In this document: positions 50,807 to 58,869 of the stretch, piece after piece
Position numbering within the stretch: the first letter of the stretch is position 1
How the letters are laid out: each line of letters opens with the position of its first letter
Assembly (NCBI RefSeq): GCF_000377565.1
Contig: NZ_KB898363.1
Location: 62,001 to 126,000 of the forward strand
Direction of reading: 5' to 3'
From: Rhizobium sp. 2MFCol3.1
GTDB lineage: Bacteria > Pseudomonadota > Alphaproteobacteria > Rhizobiales > Rhizobiaceae
Length of the DNA stretch: 64,000 bases
Position numbers and translations under genes: made by a program
Notes under the pieces: generated by a model
Database searches by the model: none
Told to the model about the DNA's origin: nothing
The model's input: the letters and a program-made list of their open reading frames with translations, nothing else

Positions 50807-51001
50807 ATGGAAAAGCTGACAATCGCTATCGACCACACGGCCGTGGAAAGCACAACAGAAGCTTTTGATAAGCTCCGAGCCTCCATTGAGGCTGTGAACG
50901 CTGAACTCGACAAGCTCGGCGACAAGGCCCACGGGGGCATCACGATCAGTGCCGTCGGCTCTCTGTTGCATGTCGAAATCGCCCCGGCAAAGGCCCCCTG
51001 A
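50807..51001 (+). CDS. small hypothetical structural-region protein
   Basis: 64 residues with a short coil (AFDKLRASIEAVNAELDKLG). No family recognised. Its stop overlaps the next start (TGATGG). Confidence 0.55.
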   Translation: MEKLTIAIDHTAVESTTEAFDKLRASIEAVNAELDKLGDKAHGGITISAVGSLLHVEIAPAKAP

Positions 51002-51363
51002 TGGCAAACCCGGTCTTTTCCCGCCTTCAGGCAACCGCGCAGCGCCTGATCGCCAAGTATGGCCAGAAAGGCACCATCAAGCGCATCACGCCTCCCGACC
51101 CGGTTCTCGGCGGTGACGGCACAGAAACAAGCTACCCGGCCACACTGGTGCCGATGACCTATGACCAGCGATACATCAACGGAACGACGATCCTGACCAC
51201 CGACCGGCAGATCTACATCTCCTCGGTCGGTCTCGCTGTCGTGCCACAGGTTGGTGACATCGTCTCCGCAGGCGGGGTCGAGTACCACGTGATTGCAAGC
51301 GACCCCAACAATTACGATGGGATCGTCAACGTAGTGCATATCGTTCAGGGACGGCTCGTCTGA
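51001..51363 (+). CDS. head-tail connector/stopper-like protein
   Basis: 120 residues, beta-rich (GTIKRITPPDPVLGGDG, YINGTTILTTDRQIYIS, VGDIVSAGGVEYHVIA), typical of head closure proteins by size and place. Family inferred. Confidence 0.68.
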   Translation: MANPVFSRLQATAQRLIAKYGQKGTIKRITPPDPVLGGDGTETSYPATLVPMTYDQRYINGTTILTTDRQIYISSVGLAVVPQVGDIVSAGGVEYHVIASDPNNYDGIVNVVHIVQGRLV

Positions 51364-53462
51364 TGGCTAAACGACCTAGTGCTCGGATACGAGGGTTGCT
51401 CGATGAGCTTGAGCCGTCAATGCGAGAAGCATTCCTATCAAGCGTCGACAATCTGAAGTCCAACGTTAGCTACACGGCAATGGAAGAGGCCCTGAAGGCC
51501 GGCGACATCGAACGAGCAGCTCGAGCTATCAATCTTGACTCTGCTGCATTTCGTCCAATGACAAGGGCATACGAGGCCACATTCGAGAGCGGCGGTGAAG
51601 AAGCCGCCAAGCGCGTGCCGAAGGTCACGAAGAACAACGGATCGACGGCGCTCTTCCGCTTCGATGTTCGCCACCCGTCGGCCGAGCAGGACTTGCGCCA
51701 GTCAAGCTCGACACTGATCACGAACATCAGCGAAGATCAGCGGGCATCCATACGCACGGCTCTTGCTGACGGCATAGCGCAGGGCAGGGCACCACGCCGC
51801 ACCGCTCTCGATATCGTCGGCCGTGTGAACCCCGTAACCCTCAAGCGCGAGGGGGGCATAATCGGCTTGACGTCGGTGCAGGCTGGCTATGTCGAATCCA
51901 TGCGTGTTCGCCTGCTGTCTGGCGATCCGGACGAAATGAAGAAGGTCTTGGAGATGGGGCGCCGGGACAAGCGCTTCGATGCCACAATTAAGCAAGCTAT
52001 ACGCGATGGAAAGCCTGTTACGCTTGATATGGTTGCCAAGATGACGACCAGATACTCTGACCGGCTTTTGCAGCTCCGCGGCGAAACCATCGCGCGCACT
52101 GAGACCATGACTGCTTTCAACAAAGGTCAAATGGCATCGATGCATCAAGCGATAGCAGAAGGCAGGGTATCGGCTGGCGTCGTCGTCAAGCAGTGGCACG
52201 CGTTCATCGACGGTAGGACCCGTTACACGCACCGCGAGCTGAACAACGAGATAGTCGGCATCAATGACATGTTCGAAACCGCGCGCGGCAGATTTCTCGC
52301 TTATCCTGGCGACCCACATGGTGGCGTTGACGAGATCGTGAACTGCTTTGCCCCTTGGTCACGCATTTCACCTGCGGGATTGGTTGCCGCAGTAGCGCAT
52401 GAGTACAGCGGTGATCTCATCGAACTCTCGGTTGGAGGTGATGTCTATCTGTCCGTCACCCCTAATCACCCGATATTGACCCAACGCGGTTGGGTGCCTG
52501 CCGGTCATGTTGTGGAAGGCGACAAGCTCGTCAATCGCGCTTTCGCTGATCTCGGTGGCTCGTCCAAGCCAGATGTAGGCCACGTTGATCCCCGCGCCGA
52601 CGAGCTCTACGATGCGGCAAAGTCGGTTGGTGCTAGCGTGCGGGCGCGTCGTGGTGTTGTGAACTTCCACGGCCACGTGCCCAGCCATGACATCGATGTT
52701 ATAACGCTGCCAGGCGAACTGCGGGGTGCACTCAATGCCACGCTTCGTCAAGCGTTTGGCAACATCACTCTCGCCGAAACCGACATATCGCAGGGAGTTT
52801 TGACTTTCGCTCGCCTTACTAGCAAGCGTAGTCGCAACAGAACCCTTTCGGCGCATGGCCTCATGGGCTTTTGCCGCTCGGTCGCGGCGTTCTTCGGCGG
52901 AAGCGAAGGAGGCGCTCCTTCGGTTTCCCTCAGAAACGCTTGGAGGCTGATACCCAAGATCAAGAAGGCAAGAGGTAATGGTTCCTCTGGATGTTCCCAG
53001 CGCACTAGCAATGGCAAGAACGGTGTAGCCGTCGTCGTAAAGTTCCTTGACGCGGTCAAGGTATTGGCGTCGCCTCTTGGCGTGTCTAGCAGCAGTCGCT
53101 TCGCCCTTAACGGCGTTGGCGCGAGCACGAGTGATTTGAGGCAACCCCAGATCGTTGATGCAGCTTTTGACCAACGCGTCAGAGATGCCGATGCGCGTGC
53201 CAATACCTCTAACACTCAGCCCCTCGCTGTAAAAAACTCTGACTTTTTCGAGGTGCTGGGAGCGTCTAGCGCGTCTAGCTTCCATCGAGCCGACGGGAGT
53301 TTTACCAGTGTTGCCGTGAGCCATATCCGAAGGGTTCCCTATGAAGGCAAGGTGTTTGATTTCCAAACTCAGAATGGACTTGTCATAGCAAATAATATCG
53401 TCGCCCACAACTGCCGTTGCTGGATGGAAACAAAGATCGATTTCTTGGCGGATCTGGACTGA
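51363..53462 (+). CDS. head morphogenesis protein (SPP1 gp7/Mu F-like) containing an intein
   Basis: 699 codons. The extein starts RGLLDELEPSMREAFLSSVD and has GETIARTETMTAFNKGQMAS, the SPP1 gp7 minor-head motif. At residue 328 an intein begins (CFAPWSRISPAG). Block B is SVTPNHPILTQ (His369) and the intein ends with NNIVAHN at residue 683, followed by the +1 Cys684 of CRCWMETKIDF. Splicing would restore a 343-residue protein with the conserved N-CRCW junction. The middle of the intein is overlaid by an antisense gene. Confidence 0.92.
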   Translation: MAKRPSARIRGLLDELEPSMREAFLSSVDNLKSNVSYTAMEEALKAGDIERAARAINLDSAAFRPMTRAYEATFESGGEEAAKRVPKVTKNNGSTALFRFDVRHPSAEQDLRQSSSTLITNISEDQRASIRTALADGIAQGRAPRRTALDIVGRVNPVTLKREGGIIGLTSVQAGYVESMRVRLLSGDPDEMKKVLEMGRRDKRFDATIKQAIRDGKPVTLDMVAKMTTRYSDRLLQLRGETIARTETMTAFNKGQMASMHQAIAEGRVSAGVVVKQWHAFIDGRTRYTHRELNNEIVGINDMFETARGRFLAYPGDPHGGVDEIVNCFAPWSRISPAGLVAAVAHEYSGDLIELSVGGDVYLSVTPNHPILTQRGWVPAGHVVEGDKLVNRAFADLGGSSKPDVGHVDPRADELYDAAKSVGASVRARRGVVNFHGHVPSHDIDVITLPGELRGALNATLRQAFGNITLAETDISQGVLTFARLTSKRSRNRTLSAHGLMGFCRSVAAFFGGSEGGAPSVSLRNAWRLIPKIKKARGNGSSGCSQRTSNGKNGVAVVVKFLDAVKVLASPLGVSSSSRFALNGVGASTSDLRQPQIVDAAFDQRVRDADARANTSNTQPLAVKNSDFFEVLGASSASSFHRADGSFTSVAVSHIRRVPYEGKVFDFQTQNGLVIANNIVAHNCRCWMETKIDFLADLD
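52344..53411 (+). mobile_element. intein within the head morphogenesis gene
   Basis: 356 residues (328-683). N-terminal nucleophile Cys, block B Thr366-His369 (TPNH), GDKLVN after block B, block F-like VPYEGKVFDFQTQNG, and the terminal His-Asn followed by Cys+1. No LAGLIDADG or HNH motif is readable in the sense frame. It interrupts a conserved junction of a virion gene, a site that is hard to lose. Confidence 0.9.
52368..53324 (-). CDS. putative antisense homing endonuclease inside the intein
   Basis: The minus-strand frame is open from 53408 to 52368 (346 codons). The start ATG 53324 (AGGG upstream) or 53285 is more likely, because the first 28 residues mirror the intein end. Using numbering from 53408: two helix-turn-helix segments (GLSVRGIGTRIGISDALVK near 63-81; GYTVLAIASALGTSRGTIT near 127-145), then GFGESDVAKRLTKRGIE (Glu213), YNIDVMAGHVAVEVHN (Asp239, Glu248, His250) and NVAYIWLG. 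This is the pattern of Vsr-like/EDxHD homing nucleases. Its codons are in exact complementary register with the intein. Confidence 0.75.
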   Translation of the reverse strand: MAHGNTGKTPVGSMEARRARRSQHLEKVRVFYSEGLSVRGIGTRIGISDALVKSCINDLGLPQITRARANAVKGEATAARHAKRRRQYLDRVKELYDDGYTVLAIASALGTSRGTITSCLLDLGYQPPSVSEGNRRSASFASAEERRDRAAKAHEAMRRKGSVATTLASKASESQNSLRYVGFGESDVAKRLTKRGIECTPQFAWQRYNIDVMAGHVAVEVHNTTTRPHASTNRLCRIVELVGAGINVAYIWLGRATEISESAIDELVAFHNMTGRHPTALGQYRVIRGDGQIDITSNREFDEITAVLMRYCGNQSRR

Positions 53463-53986
53463 TGGCGCGCGGCCCCACAGTCGGCGTTTTCACTCGATCT
53501 GGCAGGATTTCGAGGGGAAAGGCCCGATTTGCAAATGAGGTCAGTGACTGGGTAAAGGCGACTGAGAAGCGACTGAATGCCGTCTTCCGACTATCGACCC
53601 AGCGCGTGATCGAGGTCATGCAGAAGACTGACCGCGAAGGTGGATATCTGCCGTATGATCAAGGATTTCTGCGAGCTTCTTTGGTAGTTCTGGTGAACAA
53701 GCCGCCGCCGCCCGCCGATAAAACCGATGAGACGGCGTCTCCTACCTACAATCCTGACGAGATCCAGCTGGCTATAGCAGGGGCGGTTGCCGGGGACAGG
53801 ATAGTAGCCGCCTATACAATGGCCTACGCGCGAAGGCTCGAATATGGCTTCGTCGGGACGGATTCATTGGGCCGAAGCTACAATCAGCAGGGCATCGGCT
53901 GGACCCAGCGGGCCGCGCAACAATGGCCGCAGATCGTCAAAGCTGTCGAACAGGAAGCTATGGATCGCGTGGCGGGTCGGCAATAG
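53462..53986 (+). CDS. head-tail joining/minor tail protein (HK97 gp10-like)
   Basis: 174 residues; ATG 53462 overlaps the previous stop. RISRGKARFANEVSDWVKAT, VIEVMQKTDREGGYLPYDQG (partly TPVDTG-like) and YTMAYARRLEYGFVGTDSLG fit neck proteins of the HK97 gp10 group. Converges on a small minus-strand ORF. Confidence 0.72.
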   Translation: MARGPTVGVFTRSGRISRGKARFANEVSDWVKATEKRLNAVFRLSTQRVIEVMQKTDREGGYLPYDQGFLRASLVVLVNKPPPPADKTDETASPTYNPDEIQLAIAGAVAGDRIVAAYTMAYARRLEYGFVGTDSLGRSYNQQGIGWTQRAAQQWPQIVKAVEQEAMDRVAGRQ

Positions 53987-54173
53987 CGGTGTTTCGATCA
54001 GAGCCGCTTTCAGTTGCCATGAGAAGCCCCTGTTGAAGGGACTGAAGCGCAACCCTAGCCGTCTGGATCGTTGTGTTGCCAACGACAGAGGATGCGTTCT
54101 CTCGGCCCAATGCGAGAAAAGCGGAGTGGAGCCGCTCGTATACCTCGTCATCGCTCAACAATTTTTTGGCCAT
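53958..54173 (-). CDS. possible small opposite-strand moron
   Basis: 71 residues reading MAKKLLSDDEVYERLHSAFL, then GRENASSVVGNTTIQTARVA and a polar tail. It looks protein-like and fills the only 200-base gap in this block, but has no strong ribosome site. Overlaps the preceding gene's end by 29 bases. Confidence 0.45.
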   Translation of the reverse strand: MAKKLLSDDEVYERLHSAFLALGRENASSVVGNTTIQTARVALQSLQQGLLMATESGSDRNTAIADPPRDP

Positions 54174-54189
54174 AGGCCACGGATATCAG

Positions 54190-54609
54190 ATGGCCGACAC
54201 TACTGAAATGAAAATATTCCAGGCGCTTGTCCTGAGGGCGCAGGCATTCGTGCCTCCATCTGGGGTGACGGTCGTGCTGCCTGGGGTAGCGTTCGCACCC
54301 ACCGCGCAAAGCAAGTTTGTCAGCGTTGAGGTGCACTTCAATCGGTCGATCGAGACTGACATCTCTCTCGAGAGCGATCCGATCCGGCAAGGTTTTCTCC
54401 GCACGAACGTGATGTGGCCTAAGGGTTCCGCCCAAGTAGATGCGATCAACCTCGCCGGCCAGCTGCGCGAATTCCTTCGCCGCGGCACCAAGCTCGTTCG
54501 CGTCGATACCGAGGTCAGGATCGACGAGGATCCAGAGATTGGCGTGATCGTCACCGGCGACACGCACATAACCGTACCAGTCACCATCCGGTGGCGGTGC
54601 TTCCCCTAA
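54190..54609 (+). CDS. tail terminator-like protein (DUF4128-like)
   Basis: 139 residues from ATG 54190. TTEMKIFQALVLRAQAFVP and FVSVEVHFNRSIETDISLES, then DTHITVPVTIRWRCFP at the end. Size, beta content and position between the neck and the tube protein fit a tail terminator. Confidence 0.7.
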   Translation: MADTTEMKIFQALVLRAQAFVPPSGVTVVLPGVAFAPTAQSKFVSVEVHFNRSIETDISLESDPIRQGFLRTNVMWPKGSAQVDAINLAGQLREFLRRGTKLVRVDTEVRIDEDPEIGVIVTGDTHITVPVTIRWRCFP

Positions 54610-54624
54610 CGAAAGGAAAGACCA

Positions 54625-55116
54625 ATGGCTACGCTATACCCGGTCGCCGGATGCAAGATCTATATCGGTCCGGCAATGGATCTGCCGGACGAGGATGTCG
54701 ACGCGTCCGACTTCACCGCCATCACCTGGACCGAGATCAAGAAGTGGACCCAGATGGGTGGCTTCGGTGATGCGTCCGCTCTCATCACCACGTCGCTGAT
54801 CGATCAGGGGCGCGATGTTAAGCAGAAGGGCACTCGCAACGCCGGCAGCATGGCGAACGTCTTCGCGGTTGCCGCTACGGACCCAGGCCAGATCGCTGTC
54901 ATCGCGGCTGAAAAGACCAATCAGAACTATCCGTTCAAGATCGAGCTCAACGACAAGCCGGCGGTCGGCGCCAGCCCGAAGAACTCGCTCCGCTACTTCG
55001 TCGGCCTCGTCACCTCTGCCAATGAGCAGGGCGGTGAAGCAAACACCGTTCAGAACATGAACGTGACCGTCGAAATCAACTCCAACATCGTCCGCGTTGC
55101 GGCGTCTGCCACGTAA
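54625..55116 (+). CDS. major tail tube protein
   Basis: 163 residues, RBS GAAAGGAAAG. KIYIGPAMDLPDEDVDASDF, ITWTEIKKWTQMGGFGDASA and EQGGEANTVQNMNVTVEINS are typical of siphophage tail tubes. Precedes the chaperone genes. Confidence 0.82.
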   Translation: MATLYPVAGCKIYIGPAMDLPDEDVDASDFTAITWTEIKKWTQMGGFGDASALITTSLIDQGRDVKQKGTRNAGSMANVFAVAATDPGQIAVIAAEKTNQNYPFKIELNDKPAVGASPKNSLRYFVGLVTSANEQGGEANTVQNMNVTVEINSNIVRVAASAT

Positions 55117-55128
55117 GGAGAAGCCCTG

Positions 55129-55542
55129 ATGGCAAAGACTGAAAACACTGGTGCTGTCGACCTCTCCACGCTCGACAAGGCTGTGCAGGCCCAGAACGAT
55201 GGCATCGACGTCGATATCAAAGGGCTGGATGGCAAGACGCCGCTCGGCTTCTCGATCAAGGTGGCCGGCCCGGACAGCGATCGTCAGCGCAAGGCTGTAG
55301 ACGATCTCACGGATGAATACCTCGATCGTGAAGATGCGAGCCACACGACGGCGGCCGAACTTGACCGTCGCGCCCTTCAGGTCCTAGCGAGGAGCATCAT
55401 CTCGTGGACGCCAATCAAGCTTGATGGCCAGGATCTGGAATGCACCGAAGAAAATGCGGTCAAGCTCTTCACGCGCTTCCGGTTCATCCGCGAGCAGGTT
55501 GAGAAAAAGGCGGGAAAGCGGGCCTCTTTCGCCAAAAGCTGA
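55129..55542 (+). CDS. tail assembly chaperone (gpG-like)
   Basis: 137 residues ending RASFAKS. Between tube and tape measure, in the position of lambda G. The codons GCG GGA AAG at 55510-55518 contain the slippery heptamer G-GGA-AAG, where a -1 shift would add the downstream T frame. Helical C terminus; binds the tape measure during assembly. Confidence 0.78.
   Translation: MAKTENTGAVDLSTLDKAVQAQNDGIDVDIKGLDGKTPLGFSIKVAGPDSDRQRKAVDDLTDEYLDREDASHTTAAELDRRALQVLARSIISWTPIKLDGQDLECTEENAVKLFTRFRFIREQVEKKAGKRASFAKS
55512..55518 (+). promoter_or_regulatory. slippery sequence for programmed -1 frameshift
   Basis: GGGAAAG in phase G_GGA_AAG, identical in sequence and phase to the lambda G-T slippery site. 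Confidence 0.85.
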
Positions 55543-55883
55543 CGCGAGCGCTATGCCAGGCGCTTCGCGATCGGCATGCGAAGCAGAAACCTCTCATACC
55601 CATTGCAGCACGGCATGTCTGGGACTGGTTCAAAGACTTGGACCGGGCGAGGTGCAGCACTGGGTATGGGTTCAACCCGATCACCTTCTCCGAGCTAGAC
55701 GCATGGGCAAGGCGGCGAAGGATATCCCTTCGTGATTGGGAGATTGATGCTCTCTCGGCCATGGACACGACTAAACTCAATCTGCTTCATGCGGATATCG
55801 AGAACAAGTCAAAGCCTGAGGCAGAGAAAACGGTCACCTCTCAAAGGCCGATGACCGCGGATCTCTTCGACGCGCTTTTCTGA
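55518..55883 (+). CDS. tail chaperone T-frame, expressed by -1 frameshift
   Basis: 121 residues in the -1 frame, open from the slippery site to 55883 with no suitable start codon of its own (the first ATG is at 55554). It includes RHAKQKPLIPIAARHVWDWF, GFNPITFSELDAWARRRRIS and the phage-typical ISLRDWEIDALSAMDTTKLN. Combined product GT would be about 251 residues. Together with gpG it controls tail assembly. Confidence 0.8.
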   Translation, partial: AGLFRQKLTRALCQALRDRHAKQKPLIPIAARHVWDWFKDLDRARCSTGYGFNPITFSELDAWARRRRISLRDWEIDALSAMDTTKLNLLHADIENKSKPEAEKTVTSQRPMTADLFDALF

Positions 55884-55916
55884 CGCGGTATAGGGGCGGC
55901 TCGGTCGCCGCCCCGA

Positions 55917-56210
55917 TTACTTGCTCCAAAGGCCGCCCGATTCAGCCGGCTTCTGCTCTTCCTCGTAGGCGCGGTAGGAATAAGACCTGCCCACGATGAT
56001 CATCACGAGGCCACCAAGGAAGGCGAGGCCAGCGCCAACCATGAGCGCCAACGGGATTTCCGGCTGACCGCCGTAGGTTTTCCCGGCCTCGACCAAGAAC
56101 CAGTAATAGCACAAGCCCGATGCCAACGGGCTCAATACGAACAGCCAGGCACCGAGCTTCCCGTTCTGGGTCAGCGTTTGCTCGCCGGCTATTTTAAAGA
56201 CTTTTGCCAT
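55917..56210 (-). CDS. small membrane protein, opposite-strand moron
   Basis: 97 residues from ATG 56210 with GGGAG upstream. Two transmembrane segments (LGAWLFVLSPLASGLCYYW, ALMVGAGLAFLGGLVMIIVG) and a charged tail. It lies against the late operon between the chaperone and tape measure genes. A lysogenic or superinfection role is only a guess from the arrangement. Confidence 0.62.
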   Translation of the reverse strand: MAKVFKIAGEQTLTQNGKLGAWLFVLSPLASGLCYYWFLVEAGKTYGGQPEIPLALMVGAGLAFLGGLVMIIVGRSYSYRAYEEEQKPAESGGLWSK

Positions 56211-56268
56211 GTTCACTCCCTGTGGATTTCGGCAACCTTAAACCGCAGATTGCCAGAAGGTAAAGCTG

Positions 56269-58869
56269 ATGACGGACGCGCATCTTGGGTTTTCCATCGA
56301 CTCTTCGCCTATCAAACAGGCGGTTGCCGATCTCGATGCACTTCCCGCAGCCGCAGCTAACGCGGAATCCAAAGTTGTGCGCCTGGGCACCACGTCGAAG
56401 AAGGCCTTCGCCGAGACAGGAGCGGCCGCTACCGAGTTCGCCAAGCGCATCCAGCAGTCTGCCCAGCAGGCGGAGAGCATGGCAGACCGCATCAACCGGG
56501 CCCTGAATGTCAAAACCGCTTTCGGTGGCGGCGAGCGCGGCAAAGACATTGAAGAATATGGCCGCAAGCTTGATAACCTTCGGGCCCGCTACGATCCGCT
56601 CTTCGCTGTGATAAAGCGATACAAGCAGACGGTTGAAGACATCAAGCAAGCGCATTCCGTCGGGGCATTGAGCGCAGACCGCATGTCGCTCGCCATTTCG
56701 AGGGAACGTCAGGAAGCTCTCGCGAGCATCGCGGCCCTGAAGGGCAGAAAAGCAGCGATCGACGATGTCACCGAAGCCTCAAGCCGGATGGAGAGGGTCC
56801 AGTCCGCTTCCCAAGGCGGAAGGAACCAGCGCTTCCAGACTTCCAATGTTGGCTATCAGCTGCAAGACATCTTCTCGACCTCAGCGCTTGGTATGTCTCC
56901 GCTGACCGTCGCGTTGCAGCAGGCGCCTCAGCTGACGGATGCCCTTGGGGGCAACGGCGTCAAGGGAGCTGTGACGGCTCTCGGCGGCGCGTTTGCGTCG
57001 CTGGTCTCGCCGCTTTCACTTGCGACGATTGCGACCGTCGGCCTCGCCAGCGCTGGCATCGGCTATATCACCGAGCTGCTGACCGGTACCAAGAAGGCCG
57101 ACGAAGCGATCAAGCTGCATGCCCAGGTCATCAGGGATGTGAAAGACGCTTACGGTGATGCCACGACAGGGCTGGACGACTTCCTGCGCAAGAGTTCAGA
57201 AGAGACCGCAGCCTTCGCCCGTATCAACCTGAAGAACCAGACGGAACAGCTCAAGTCGGACATGACCGACTTCATCGACTCCCTTGTTCCGAATGGCGGG
57301 TTGCTGGGTCGCGCGGTGTTCGCTCCTGAATTCGAACCCTTCCGCAAGGCCATCCTTGATTTGAAGGACGCTGCCAAGCAGGGAACTCCCGATCTAGCCG
57401 CCTTCCGCCAACAGGTCGAAAAGCGTGTCCAGGACAACCCAGGTTTCCGAGAAACGGGCGATAACCTGTTGAAACTAGCCGAAGCCGCATTCGACTCCTC
57501 GCGAAAGGTCGAACAGGCCAAAGCCGCGCTTGCCCTCGTTGGCGGCACGGCGGCAGCGCAGGTCGCAGGGGTGCAGGAACTGGCAAAGGCACTCGCCCAG
57601 CTCGCGAACGTCGCTCTGCCGGACGCTACGGACATTGAGCGCATAGCTGCGGCTACGCAGCAGGGTATGAGCGCTATAGCTCGCCGCGATCCCATCACGT
57701 TCGAGGAAGGCCGTCGCCGTCTCCTCAACAACCAGACCGCGGCGAGGCAGCGTGTGGATAGCCAGTATGTGAACCTCGGTGACGGGCGAAACGTGCTTGC
57801 TCCGACCCCAGAGGCACGTCCGAAGATCGAACTGGAAGGGCTGCCAGGCTTTCAAAAGCAAGCCAAGGCAGCGGAGTCGGCTGCGAAATCTGCTGCGAAT
57901 GCTTACCGCGACCTGCTCAAGTCTGCGCAGGATCGCGTCGATCAGATGAAACTGGAATCCGAGCTCGCAGGCAAGAGTGGTGTCGCAGCGGATGCTTTGC
58001 GCATGAAGCTCGAGCTTTTGCAGCAGGGAGAGAACAAGGGCCGCGATCTAAGCCCCAGCCAGGTCAAGGCCATTGAGGACAAGGTCGCAGCTTACAAGAA
58101 ATATGCGGAAGCTGCCGCGAACGCCAATGCCAAGGCCGATTTGCTCTTCGAACGCGAGCAGATGGGCCGTTCGGCCACGGATCAGACCATCGCCTCATTC
58201 CAGAAGTCCTACGGCTTGGAAATCGATATGGATTCTGAGCTCGCGTCGATGATCAGGTTCAATGAGCAGCTGAAGTTTAGCCGAGAGCTTGCAGGCGACT
58301 TCACCGATACCTTCTTCAACGGCATTGAACAGGGAAAGAACGCGTGGGAATCCCTAGGCGATGCGGCATTGTCGGTGCTGAAGAAGATCGGCGACAGCCT
58401 TCTGAATGACGTGCTGAACAACATCTTCGCCATCAACAATTCCTCGGGGTCAACGGGGCTATTCGGCAGCATACTCGGAGGCTTGTTCGGCGGCGGCGGG
58501 GGCTCCAAGGGCTTCAATTTGGGGTCTGGGGCGACCGCATACACCGGGTCTTTGCCGGGATATGCGAGCGGGACGCCTTCGGCCCGTGCTGGTGTGGCGT
58601 GGGTTGGTGAGAACGGTCCCGAGCTCGTCCGCTTTAAGGGTGGCGAGGAAGTCGTACCAAATCATCGCCTCAATGTTCCTGCTAACGGGAATAGCAGCCC
58701 TTCTGGCAGTGGGCCGATGCATATCGACGCCCGCACCACGATCGATGCACGAGGCGCGGACAGCGAGGCAGTGGCGCGGCTACAGGCTGCGCAGGCTCGT
58801 CGAGATGCGGAATTGCCCGCAAAGATCATCGACACAGTCAAGGAAGCGCAGCGGAGGAGGCTGATCTAA
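56269..58869 (+). CDS. tail tape measure protein
   Basis: 866 residues. Long alpha-helical N-terminal half, FQTSNVGYQLQDIFSTSALG and ALQQAPQLTDALGG, hydrophobic stretch GAFASLVSPLSLATIATVGL, and the C-terminal ARAGVAWVGENGPELVRFKG. At about 0.15 nm per residue the tail would be near 130 nm. Gly-rich stretch near residues 735-760. Confidence 0.92.
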   Translation: MTDAHLGFSIDSSPIKQAVADLDALPAAAANAESKVVRLGTTSKKAFAETGAAATEFAKRIQQSAQQAESMADRINRALNVKTAFGGGERGKDIEEYGRKLDNLRARYDPLFAVIKRYKQTVEDIKQAHSVGALSADRMSLAISRERQEALASIAALKGRKAAIDDVTEASSRMERVQSASQGGRNQRFQTSNVGYQLQDIFSTSALGMSPLTVALQQAPQLTDALGGNGVKGAVTALGGAFASLVSPLSLATIATVGLASAGIGYITELLTGTKKADEAIKLHAQVIRDVKDAYGDATTGLDDFLRKSSEETAAFARINLKNQTEQLKSDMTDFIDSLVPNGGLLGRAVFAPEFEPFRKAILDLKDAAKQGTPDLAAFRQQVEKRVQDNPGFRETGDNLLKLAEAAFDSSRKVEQAKAALALVGGTAAAQVAGVQELAKALAQLANVALPDATDIERIAAATQQGMSAIARRDPITFEEGRRRLLNNQTAARQRVDSQYVNLGDGRNVLAPTPEARPKIELEGLPGFQKQAKAAESAAKSAANAYRDLLKSAQDRVDQMKLESELAGKSGVAADALRMKLELLQQGENKGRDLSPSQVKAIEDKVAAYKKYAEAAANANAKADLLFEREQMGRSATDQTIASFQKSYGLEIDMDSELASMIRFNEQLKFSRELAGDFTDTFFNGIEQGKNAWESLGDAALSVLKKIGDSLLNDVLNNIFAINNSSGSTGLFGSILGGLFGGGGGSKGFNLGSGATAYTGSLPGYASGTPSARAGVAWVGENGPELVRFKGGEEVVPNHRLNVPANGNSSPSGSGPMHIDARTTIDARGADSEAVARLQAAQARRDAELPAKIIDTVKEAQRRRLI

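Noticed and set aside
53417..53461. Upstream extension of the gp10-like gene (15 extra codons)
   Set aside because: The extension lies within the head morphogenesis gene, and the ATG at 53462 overlaps its stop in the operon style.
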